The translations under genes were made by a program, and so were the position numbers. Below, piece by piece: positions 39,453 through 52,221 of a DNA stretch of 64,000 nt. Source of the DNA: Silurus meridionalis (taxonomy: Eukaryota; Chordata; Actinopteri; Siluriformes; Siluridae); contig NC_060901.1 in assembly GCF_014805685.1 (NCBI RefSeq), positions 21,974,905 through 22,038,904 of the forward strand, read 5' to 3'. Position 1 is the stretch's first letter. Every line of letters starts with the position of its first letter. Below the pieces are notes generated by a model, which did no database searches, had not been told where the DNA came from, and saw only the letters and a program-made list of their open reading frames with translations.

Positions 39453-42400
39453 GAGGATCATTATCAAATTTGTCCTATTTTGTACACATACACACGTCCT
39501 CAACTTACGGTTACAATGGTGTAATGATTCGGGAAGGTCTTTGTAGGATAAGCGGAACGCATATACTTTGTAGAAGTTCCACATTTTACTGAAAAGACAG
39601 TGTAATAAATGGTCTTCTGGTTTAGATTTAGACAAGTATTAAAAAAATTATAATTATATCATGAAGTCTTTCCATGAACACAGACTTAGCTTGCTGATGG
39701 TTGGAAGTAGGCCTCCAAAAAATGTCAGGTACTCTGCTCTGAAGCCGTCCATTGATATTAGAATTAGAGGTGGTTTGGAAAAACTGTTGGAAAAAAAAGA
39801 GTAACATGAAGCCAATTTGCTGCTGTATATTTTTTTTACAGTGAAGAATAAAAAAATTCCAGTTTAATGGTTTTGATGCTAAGAAACTGGGTACAGCCGG
39901 TTATTCCTTTCTATAATTGGTTTGTGGTTTTGTGGTTGTTACAGTTATGGAAATTCTAATGAGGACAGAAATTGAACACAGGGTGGGCGAGACTTTCAAA
40001 AGAATATTTTTAGCCAGCAGCGAGTTAGAATACATACAGCTTTATATAAGGAAAATAAGGCTTTCACTCAAAACGTTGATTCTTTTGCATCTTTCGCACT
40101 TCAGGCTTCAGTACTCATAGTGCACTACAAGTTCACACACAGCTACAACAGATAAAACCCCCACATGCATTTCAAGAACTGTGCCAATCTATATATATAT
40201 AAACATGACCAAGGGGCTGTCACATAATTCATCAAGTCATGCCAAGCATTACATATCTGTGAAATCCAGCAGCCGAAATCTGAAACCATCACACCTCGGA
40301 GCAAACCACAGCATGGAAAAAGAACGAAAGAATTCCGGTGTCTTCCAAATGCTTTCGATATTTTAGCCAGTCAGCTGAAATGCTGTGTGAAATAGAATTC
40401 ATTAGAATTCATTTTTTTGTCAATACAGACACAAAAATAAACAGAAATTGAAAGAAAATGCAGAGCCTCAGCATTTGACTTGTAGTTCTATAAGCTTTTG
40501 CTTTCTTTTTTTTTACGCCTAGTAGGAGAGCCAATATAAGGGCGTGTTCCATCAATATTTGGTTTCAGTGACATTTGAAATTAATTAGGCACTCAAGAAA
40601 TATATTCAATCAGGATTTCATTACGCTCACCAATGCAATATTGGTATATAAGAATATACAGAGTTTGGACATTGGACTTCTTTGAACATTTAAAGGCTCT
40701 GGCATGGAGGTGTTGGATCTATGATGATCTCAGATGTTGAGCTATTTTGAGTTGCTCAGTAGCTCCCGGTTCCGCAACGTCAACTGAATGTATAAGACAT
40801 TAGAAAGGACATTACTCATAATCACACACTCCAGTGCTCTCTGGTGCTTTGTATTGTTTTTCAGATTCATAATCACACTCTTGATATCACCCAAATGAGG
40901 ATGCATTCCCCTTTAGTCTGGTTTCTCTCAAAGTTCCTTCCTCATACTATCTAAGGAAGTTTTCCTTCCCACATTCGCCCAAGGCTGCTCATCAGGGATA
41001 AACAAACACAATTCACTTATATTAAAATTTTGTGTTCTATAATTCTTACATCCTGTAAAACTGCTTTGAGACAATATCCATTGTGAAAAGCGCTATAGAA
41101 ACAAACTAGAGCTTGAACATTTGTGTTGTTGTTTACTGGTTTCGAAATCAGCAAGAGAAACAAAAGAACCAGTGTATCACTGTGCTACTATGAGGCACAA
41201 GAGCCTTGAAAATGCTAGATATAAAAAACGAAGAGAACAGGGATAGTTTGTTGCCGGATTTCTAATAAAATGTCTGAGGTAAAGTTTCTCTGGCAAACCT
41301 TGGGAGATGAAGTAAACTTAAATTAAAAGACACAAAATACATTTTTTTCATTTTAAATGTTAACCTCGTCAAGACTCCATTTAGAAGACCCCCTAATTTT
41401 TCATGGCCAATTCTCACTCTCCAGTTCTTCCATATCGCAACCAGGGAGGGCACCAGTACTTAGGACATTATCAGCAAAATCTGTGGAATTTCTCTTCTGC
41501 TTTTCCCTCTTCCTTATTTTCTTACTGTGATGAGTGTAACCAGTCCATTTCACTTGCTATCTAAAACAGCTAATTGCTAGCTTATTTGTTAGCATAAACT
41601 CCGTGGTGCTAAAGATAGTTAGGCTGTATTTGTAACTCTTAGTTCCTGCAACCAAAGCTATCGACATTAGCAGAAACAGCTTGCTTAGTCATTTTGCTCT
41701 GGTAAAGGCTCAAAGGCATCCAGGAGGGGGTCTGGTGTACAAACCACCCCAAACTAGAGACAACTGAATACAGTCGAAAGCTTCATGGCCACAATAGTGC
41801 CTATTGAACAGTGACTACATTCCTTTAATGACCATTGTCACAGGGTTATATTCTCCAGTTCCAGAGCTGACCCAGAAATCTCCAGACTCAAAGTCCCACC
41901 ACCTTCAGACTCTGACCCAAGAAGTCCTTTTCCCTCTTGGGAAGAAATGCCTCTTTTGAAAAACCTTTTCTTGTTCAGATAGCTTCAATCCTTTTATAGA
42001 TTTGAGGGACTGAATCCTTTTATGGTTTAAAGCTTAAAAATTTTCATCTATTTCATGTCGAATGAATCTGAACAATGAGTACTTTTATAGCCAATCTTAC
42101 ACCACAGTGGGTCACATACAACAACAACCACTAGCAGGATGCAATCCATCTGCTACTGGGAATGCTGGGATTATTGTCTGAAGACATTGGAACTAGGGGC
42201 TGTAAAATGTGGGTTATAAATCTGAGGCTGAACTCTAGGATCAATCAACAATGACACATTCTAATATCAGTGAAAGAGGCATTGGATCCAAAATGGTGCT
42301 GCTTTCACTTTGTAGCCCGCCTCACGCAACATATGGACATCGGAGCAACCGGTGTCCCTGTGTACCACCGCCGAACACTCAAGGAACTCGGAAACAACCC

Positions 42401-45400
42401 CAACAACACAATAAACGATGATCTGCGGCATTGCACCAGGTTGCACTCAAGCACTTTATGTGGTGAGGACACTTACTAGTCCTTAGCCCTGTGTTTTCTT
42501 TTCTCTGTGATTGTTGTTGTATGTAGCATCAGGGTTCAGGAGGAACGCTGTTTCATTTCACTGTGTAATGCGTCAGATATATATGGTTGAAATGACTATA
42601 AAAGCTTCTTGACTTGACTTGAAAAGACAAAGTGTATCACTCGATTGGTGTTATCAAAGAAAATATTACTGTCAGCCACAGGGGTTCCTCACCACCTTGT
42701 AGTAGGGGGTATCCAGGTTTTAAATACCATCATTGGCAGAAAAAAAGGGTGAAATGTAACTTGGTTCTATAAACACCAGAGGGTTCTCTGACATTTGCAA
42801 CTGACACGAACCAACCAATAGGCAATCAGTGAAGAGCTTCCAGGATATCTCACCTCAAATAGTTCTCCAATGTTCAAACAAGCACATTTACTTACTTACT
42901 GTAAAAGTAGAAATCTGGTTGAGCAAAGTGTACAAAAATTTGCCATGCATAGGGAATATGATTACTAATTGTACACTATACCTTTCAGGGCACTGAGGTG
43001 TCTTGATATCATCACATTCGTCCTCTAGCCATGCCTTTTCTCCTGCACAAAATGGTCAAAGCTATGAGCTGATGATTAGTCCTCTTAAGATCGTCCACTT
43101 TAATAGGAACACCCTATGCCAGGCATGATGTTGCATATGAAAAATCCATCCTACCAGATTTTTTTGAAAGCGAGTCTGGTTCCAAATGCCAATACAATAA
43201 AGTTAAAACTTTTATTTTTTTATTCTGATGTTGGATGTGAACATTAGCTGAAGCTCTTGACTTGTCTCTGCATGAATTTAGGCATTCTGCCACATTACTG
43301 GCTGTTTGGATAACTGCATGAATCTACAGGTTTGTATAGAGGTTTTCTAATAAAAGAAATGATGGTGGGTGTACTTTGGAAAAATCTGGTTAATCCCCCA
43401 AGTTTACATCTGCCTGCTCTTTACTTCACTTTACTTTATTTGTTAGATAGTTATGATCAGTCTGAACATTGTATCTACCGTGGTTGACCCTTTCTCTAGA
43501 CTCATCAACTTTTCCTGATGACTTTGCAGTATGTATATTGTAAACAGTAGCCTGGTCAAAGTTCTCTTACATCTTACATCATTTCAGACTAGCAAAACAC
43601 ACCCAAGTACACAAAATAGACTTAGACTGTCTGATAGCCAGTTTTGGTTTTGATCTTCAAAGCTAATTGAAACTAGACAATATAAACACTGAATACTAGA
43701 GCGAGATGAGACTCAGCCATAGATGGGTATATTATTGTATTATTGCTGCATGGACTTCAGATATAACACCATTAACCATATATAAAAAGTGCTTTATTTA
43801 TTTTAGGATGATTATAAAGAACAGTTGTGTTAGTTTCAAGGAAAGTCGGCACAAAAAAGGAGTACCGTAATTTCCAGACTATAAAGCGCACCCATATATA
43901 ACTGAATTTTACAAATATTTTTATTTTTAACATAAATAAGCCGCACCTGTCTATAAGCCGTCTACACCAATGTACTTTACACAGGCTTTAACGAAAGACA
44001 CGTTACACACGGTGTAACAGGTAAAATATGTTGCGCTTGTGTTGAGCAAGCGCAACATATGCTTGTGTTGAGCATAGCAGTATTTTGGGAATAGGCTGCC
44101 ACTGCATTCTTCTGGTATTACTGCATGTGTGCAAGACCGAGGATTATGTCCTTATTATTTTCTGATTCTCATTTCTAAGTTTCTTTGACTAACCCATAAT
44201 GCTGATGCCAAGAATAATAAAAAAGCACGAGTTTTGGAAACCTGTCTGTGCTTATATGATTTCTGTTGCAACTGGAGTTAGCGAGCTCTCCCTTCACCCT
44301 AACTCAACGCGCTACAACGGCTTGTATCTAAACAGTAGCCAAGAAAGTCATTGTTCACTGTCTTCCTCCTTCCTTTCACATTTCACTATTTCTTTTGGCA
44401 TCGTCGTGCGTTTAAAAAAAAACTTTTTTTTCTCCCGATGCCATGCAGCTCAGAACACAGGTGAAGTGCATTTTTTCGTTTCCGTTCGGAAGTTTTATTG
44501 GTCTAATGTTATGGGGTTCAGTTTTTTGGCTTGAAGTTTGTGAAATCGGGAAAAACCCAGGAAAAATTCTTAAATTAGCCGCTTCGTTGTTTAAGCCGCG
44601 GGGTTCAAAACGTGGGAAAAAAGTAGCGGCTTATAGTCCGGAAAATACGGTAAGTGCAAACTACATGCATAGAAGTCAAATTAGAGAACGGGCATAATTA
44701 AATCGTTTTCTTTCTTACCTTTACACATGCTGTAGTAATTTGTACAACAATCGCCTTTTTGATCGCAATCTGCAGCGCAAGAGCAAAGGCTACTGGATAA
44801 CCTCTGCTCACCACAACGAAATTTGGAGCATGTCCATAGTTGACCTGGTGAGGAGAAAACATCAAATCAATGGGAAAACTATTCGGTTCGATCTTTCTTA
44901 CATATAAACGAACACACGTGATGTAATGAACTGTTCTTTTTTAATTATGCAACAACAGAAAACAGACACACAATAAGTTCAGATATTGAAGAAAGAGGAA
45001 CATAATACACTATATGGTTCAAATTATTGGGACACCCGACATTTCCAGCCGTATGTGGTTCTTTTCCAAACAGTTGAAACATTTTCCACACATGTTCCAG
45101 CATGCAACCCCCCCCCCCCCCACCCCCGCCAGGCCTCCTCACCTTACACGAGTACCTGACTTTATTAAAGCCCTTGTGGCTGAAAGAACACAAATCTTCA
45201 CAACATCTTCCCAGAAGAGTGAAGGTTTTTATGAAGGAAAATGGGGAATAGGATGTTCAAAAAGAAACGCATACCATGTGTGGTCAGTATGGTGAGATGT
45301 CCACAAACTTTTGCCTATATAGTAAGTCTGGAATATGTTATTAGAATGAATAATTCATTTCAACCCACATTTACATTCAAATATGTGTGATATTTACAAG

Positions 45401-46255
45401 TCCTCAAGTAAAAAAGGACCAAAAGAAACTTTTCCATGTAAAAAAAAAAAAGTGGGTAAATATGCTTTAGCAGAATCAACATGACTGTTGTGTCGTTCTA
45501 GCAGTAATAACAGATCCTGAGAGGGCAGCTGAGTTATTCATTACCACAAACACACTGTTTTCTCACAGCAAAACACATTCATTAAAGGTACACATATGGC
45601 TTGTCTTATACGAAGTGTCAACATGTAATTAAATAAAGAAAGAATTGAAGCTTTATATAGTGGTTGTCAAAAGTGTGGAAGCACTAAAGTTTTTTAAAGA
45701 AACACATGCCTGTTCCTTTTGTTTCTATGCAACAAAAAGCATAAAACAAAAACAGACAAGATCGGACAGAGAAAGAGTGGAAGAAACTTCTGAGTCCGTG
45801 TCATTTTTTGTCTTCAACGGTAGAACTTACGTAAGAGAGAGAACAGGAGAGAAAATGTTAGCAGACTGTCTCACCCACACAGTTAAAAATGGAGGTGGAA
45901 GCTTGATGGTTTGGGGTTGTTTTGGAGCAGGGAAGGTTGGAGACTTATAATAAACCAACATGACCACCATTCCATACTTCAACACCAAGAAATTCCATCT
46001 GGATTGAGTGTGTTCAAGCTTTGTAAGCTTTAGAGAGCAGTCAGGTGGAGTGATATCTATCATGGAATGGCCTGCCCAGTCACCGCACCTAAATCCTATT
46101 GAACTGCTCTGGGTTGACTAAGGTCAGAAAGAAGAAATCTTCAACAAGTGAAGAGGATCTCTGACAAGTTTTAAAATGCAACAAAGAATTTCTGCTGAAT
46201 GTTTGGAGAAACTGTTTCTCATTGGTTTTTCTATCAAAAATAAAGAGGAACATCT

Positions 46256-46337
<82 letters not shown>

Positions 46338-47562
46338 TTTTTGGGTCAAAATAAATCTTCAAATCGCTACATGACCGAGTTTGTTGCATGGAAACAAAAT
46401 AAAATATAAAACTATAAAACCTAGAAAACTTTTTTCACAGGCACTATAATTAACATGGTCTTCTGATTTCTGATTCTGATCTTTACTGGCATTGCTGTTT
46501 ATAAACTCCTTGCATTATCATTGTTGGCCTTGTCCTCCTCTGGCAAATAAACAGGCTTCATGAGGACGTTTGTCAAATCTCAGTCAACCCCCAAACAACC
46601 ACTGCGACCTCCAAAAATGGCCACCGCGAACACCCAGACCACACAAAGTCCCACCCACACAGAAACCTCTTTGGCGCCAATTCTCCAAGCTTTTAATTGC
46701 AGCTGCTCATTGCCACCCACACACACTTTTAAAGAGATGTTCATTCACAAGTTCTCTGCAACCTCTCCTTTCTTAATATCCCAAATCTTGTATCTTGTTG
46801 GTGACTTGTTTTTTCTACGTTACTGTTTCTCCATCCCCTGACATTTGCGATTTACCCAGTTCAATAAAGACTAGGCTTTGACTGCTCTTGCATTTGCCTG
46901 TGTATTTATTGACAAGCTTTATGTCACTTAGGCCTCAATTTATAAGAAATACCTGTGACTCTATCTCAGTTCTGGCACTTTGACATCCCGTACCATCTAG
47001 GGATGTTCCAGTGCAATTGGATCCCACTACATGTGTGGAGTTTTTGACATTTGACCTCCTGGAGTGTTTAAAGGCTCTGGCATGGAGAAGCTGTTGCTGG
47101 ATCTGTGATGATCACAAATGTTGCTCCTAGTTTTATAACCATAAAGACTGTATAAGACTGTAAAGATATAGAGGCAAATATATGCATTTAAAATGTATAT
47201 TCTTAATCTTTTTGCTTCTGTAAAGCTGCTTTGTGACAATGTCTATTGATCAATGTATTTAAATTCACTCCACACCGAAATAAAATGAATAAACCCCGGT
47301 GAGGCGATCCCAGTGGAGCTCCTCTCTCCACAGACACATCTAATATGTTTGGCAATAAAATAACTTTAGAGACAAAAATCTGATCTTTCATGGTGAAGGA
47401 TGTTCGTGCATTCCACCAGAGAACTCTGTGCACATTCAAACCATCTTTTATTGGTTATCTGTCGATCTTTTGATCTCGTCTCCAGCTCTCTGAACCATGG
47501 TATTATCATAGTTCTTCTAAAGAAGAGCATTTGGGATCCATATATCATTGGGCCAATTAACA

Positions 47563-47626
<64 letters not shown>

Positions 47627-49459
47627 GGAGAAGTCAGCTAGGGGGCTTTGGAGTAAGCAAGTCACAATCTGATTGGTTGAAGCGACAGCTTTCAATTCTG
47701 CATGCATTACAGAAATACGGCTGAAATCCGATTGGATAGAAACTCCAATGTAAAATTACACTTGGTGGCGCTATTGGGAATAATTAAATATATACATGGA
47801 CAAAAATATATTAAAACATAAGTCAGTGATTCTGATATAGATTAGGCCAGTAGAAAAAGCCTTGCTGGTCCTGATGGCTCACCATTAGACAACAATGTAG
47901 TTCACTGAAAACCTGTTTCCAACCTCACTATTCTTTTCAAAAGTTATAAAAATTTCAGCAGCCTCCCAGTTCCTGGTGCAACGTGGTACGACCTGTCTGA
48001 GATCTTTCCCCTTGATTTTCCATTCACACCAAAGCACAGAGACTGCTCTAGCATGGCTTTGTTTATACCTCCCTCCAAAACAGCATTGGATTTCCATCTG
48101 CAGTTCCAAACCTACACAAGACATTGTCTCAAGACATTATGGGATCAGTTCTATTTATATTCTACATTTTTCTTTTTGGCTCTATTATTCATCGGTAAAG
48201 GCCAATATTCCTCTTTTACACTCACATTTAACAAATGTATGTTTATTCAATATTCAGCCACTCACATAAACATACACAAACAGAGTGTAAAACCTCACAT
48301 CAGTCGCTACATGAATAAACATCACAGCATGATGAAAAAAACATGCATTACTGATACTCACGGTATGAGTATAATTCTTGATATGCCTTCCAGTATGATT
48401 TCTAAAAATAACCAGTATAATTTCTGATAAGACTCACAGTATGATTGCTGCTATAGTAACGTAACCAGTATAATTCCTGATATAATGATGAATATAAATC
48501 CTAATATAATTACCAGTATAATTCCTGATATGAGTCCCATTATGATTTCTGATATAAACCAATGTAATTCCTATATAATAACCTGTATAATCCATGATTT
48601 GACTACCAGTATGATTCCTGATATAATAATCTATATTATTCCTAATCTAATTACCAGTATAATTTTTGTTATGATTTCTGATAGAATAACCAGTATAATT
48701 CCTCATTTAATAACCAGTATAATTCCTGATTTGACTCCCAGTATGATTCCTGATATAATAATCAGTATAATTCTGGTATAATGTATAATGCTGTTAATAT
48801 GGACACTGTTACTGAAACTAAACCAGTCTCAGGGAGTTGGCTGCTGGTCTATTTATTAACTGGTGGGAGTGTATGTTTTTCTGTCAAGGTTTAACTTTGT
48901 GGAATTTGGTAATTATTCCCTTTGACAAAAAAAAGGGAGAAGCTTAAAATCTTAGTTTCAGCAGGGATTTTTTTGTATTTCCGGAGCCACACAATTGTAC
49001 AGTCTTTGTACACTTTATAATTACAATTTCCCTTTGAACTACGCGATATAACGATGCTATGGTGTGCAAAGTGAGCTCCATGAAGATTTTTGGTGTTAAT
49101 ACCTAGAACAACTCGAAAAAATCCTGTTCTGAGCCCTGACCTCCTCAACACTGAACCAGTTTGGGATGAACTGGAATTGGAGCCTGCTCACCTCCTTCAA
49201 CTCCACTAATTGAAAGATGAATAAAATAATCCCCACAGGCATCAGCCAAAACTCTAGTGGACTTTCTAGATGAGCGTATTAAAAGAATAAATCTGCAATG
49301 GTGGAATGCTGAGGGGTGCACATACTTTAGCCCATGTAAGAGCCACGTCAATCATGGAACTTCAGTTGGATGGAGGTATTTAAGGTGAATTCCGTTTACT
49401 GTATAAAACTTACACATCAGTTGAGAAATTTCCAACATTGGTAACATGATCTCTGTTCA

Positions 49460-49496
<37 letters not shown>

Positions 49497-51143
49497 CATA
49501 GACAGACACACTGACAGACAGACATAGACAGACAGACAGACAGACACAGACAGACAGACAGACAGACACAGACAGACAGACAGACAGATAGACAGACAGA
49601 CATCATTTCTCATCTACTGTAATTTAGTATAATTTCCACAACAGCTTCAACTTCGAATCTATGATTTAAAACCGAATGTCTTTCTATGTTACAACCGTGT
49701 AACATCATTCAGATGATTATTACAAAAAACTAAATATGAAGAATGTTTACTTGATAGATATTGATGTAAACTTTGACACTTGAATCACTGACTCGAACTG
49801 TCACCTCTAAAAGGAACAGAGATGCGCAACTTACCGGGTTCAACACACACTTCCTGATAGTCGAGACAGCAGTCGCGTTCTTGCACACATGATGCATCAC
49901 ACTGACATGCAGCCTCGCTGTTCCTCTTTCCAGAAAGACACCTATTTTTACACGTGTTCTCTGTCATGGAAAAGAAGAGAGATTCTCTGTCATGTTTAGG
50001 AAAACATGAATCATTTTGGTCTTGTGTAGTTGTATTAATAAAGTAGAAATCATTGAATAAATGTAATATATGGACAAAAGTATTGGGACGTGTGACTTTT
50101 CCAGGCATATGTGCGTCTTCCCAAAACTGTTACAACCAATTTGGAAGTACACAACTGTATCAGGCGTCTCTGGGTGTGGTGGCATGAAGTTTCTCCTCTT
50201 GAATTGAGAGAGACAAATATGTTCCAGCATGACAATGCCCCTGTGCACAAAGCCAGCTCCATGAAGATATGCTTTACATGTTGCTGGTGTTGGATCTATG
50301 ATGTTCTCGATTGTTTAACTATTTTATGAGTTGCTCAGTAGCTCCTGGTCACAAAACCTTAAATGACTGTATAAGACTGTAGAAGGGACATTACTCATAA
50401 TCACATATTCCAGTGCTCATGTTGGGTTGGAGTGAAAGATCTTAAATGTCCTGCTACAGAGCTCTGACCTCAACCCTACAATTTACTGACAGCACACTCC
50501 AAATATGTAGTGAGTAGTTCTGAGTAACTTCTACTGACCCATCTGAGTGGATTATGAGTTACACTGGCCAAGTGATACACTTAGTGATAAACAGGTAGAT
50601 AAACAGACCAACCAACAGATGTATAGATCAACAGTTAATATATATTTATCAGATATTAGATGTATTTACCAGACAGACAGACCGACAGACAGACAGACAG
50701 ATAGGTAGATAGATAGATAAATAGATAGATAGATGTTACGCAACAGACAGAGAGATCCTTTAGAAGGCAGACAGAGACAGACAGCGGATAGATAGTGTTA
50801 GTGTTAAGATGATTCTCACGCTGGTTCACACACATTCCTTTGTCTGTCCAGTGTCTATAGAATATTTACGGTGTTAGTATGTAAGGTATACAGGGAGTCT
50901 TTATCTGGGCTCACACATCTCCGGCTAGTATATCTTCTTATCTAAACAGGAAACAGCTTTAGGTCAGGCTTTCTTTCCAATGTGTATATATACTTCTGTT
51001 GCCTGCAATAAACCGAAGAAGAACATAAGCCATTCTGTGTGCTGTGTGATTCTTCCCTGTTTAGAAAAGGCACCACAGGCATCGCAGTTCATATGGAAAA
51101 CCTCTCCAAGAATTTAGTTTCGTTTGGGCATGATAAAAATCTA

Positions 51144-51201
<58 letters not shown>

Positions 51202-51209
51202 GGAAAGAC

Positions 51210-51296
<87 letters not shown>

Positions 51297-51425
51297 CAGA
51301 TACAGATAGATTAGATTATACCTTTTAAGATACAGTGCGGCTTTAGAAGGAGTGCAAGTGTGATGATTACAGCCAAAAATGTGAGCAGAATAACCTGTGG
51401 AGAAAAGTATAAAATAATAAACAAC

Positions 51426-51470
<45 letters not shown>

Positions 51471-52162
51471 GAACACATACATTTTTGTGCAGCAAATGCT
51501 TGTACTGCATTTTTAGTTTTTCAATACATTTTCCAGATTGTGATCAATTGATCATAAGATTGGTCTGTATTTCTTTTTGAACATCCCATTCCACACTTAA
51601 GTTCACATTTGCTCCACTCTTCTGGGGAAGATGTTCTAGTATATTTTGTAAAGATTTCTCAGATTTGATTTAGACACAAGGGAACTTATAGTATAGTATA
51701 GGCAGGTTCCTGATGTATGTGAGATAAGGAAGCCTGTGTGATGTTGTATGAGACAGCACAAGGTCCCCGGTTCAGATATTTTTGTCTGGTTCAGACTAAG
51801 CAATTACAGAATGAAGAGGAGGATTGAGTGGTATTGTCACGAAACAGCTGTTGTAATCGCTGCTGATTATTTCTGTCCAGAGGCCAGGAAGTGGATGAAG
51901 AAATCATCATATTACCCACACACCAAAGCCATGAACTGTTTGAACTCATCTCTCTGGGCAGGTGCTACAGAGCACCAAAACAGCTGGGCACAAAAAAATA
52001 AAAATTCTCCCTCAGAAACCTTTTAAAAGAAAATTTGGATAAAATTCCCGAAAAGTATCTTGCACTACAATACTATCACATTTTAAACCCGTATAAACAT
52101 GTTACATCATTTCAGCACATTCCATGGAAGCACTGGAAACAAATGTCCTGTCCAAATTGCAA

Positions 52163-52221
<59 letters not shown>

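Noticed and set aside
44199..44534. 111-aa frame resembling the one at 34,856-35,128 (possible conserved gene)
   Set aside because: Both frames lie inside copies of the same non-autonomous transposon, so similarity reflects copying. No known domain or transposase motif is visible.
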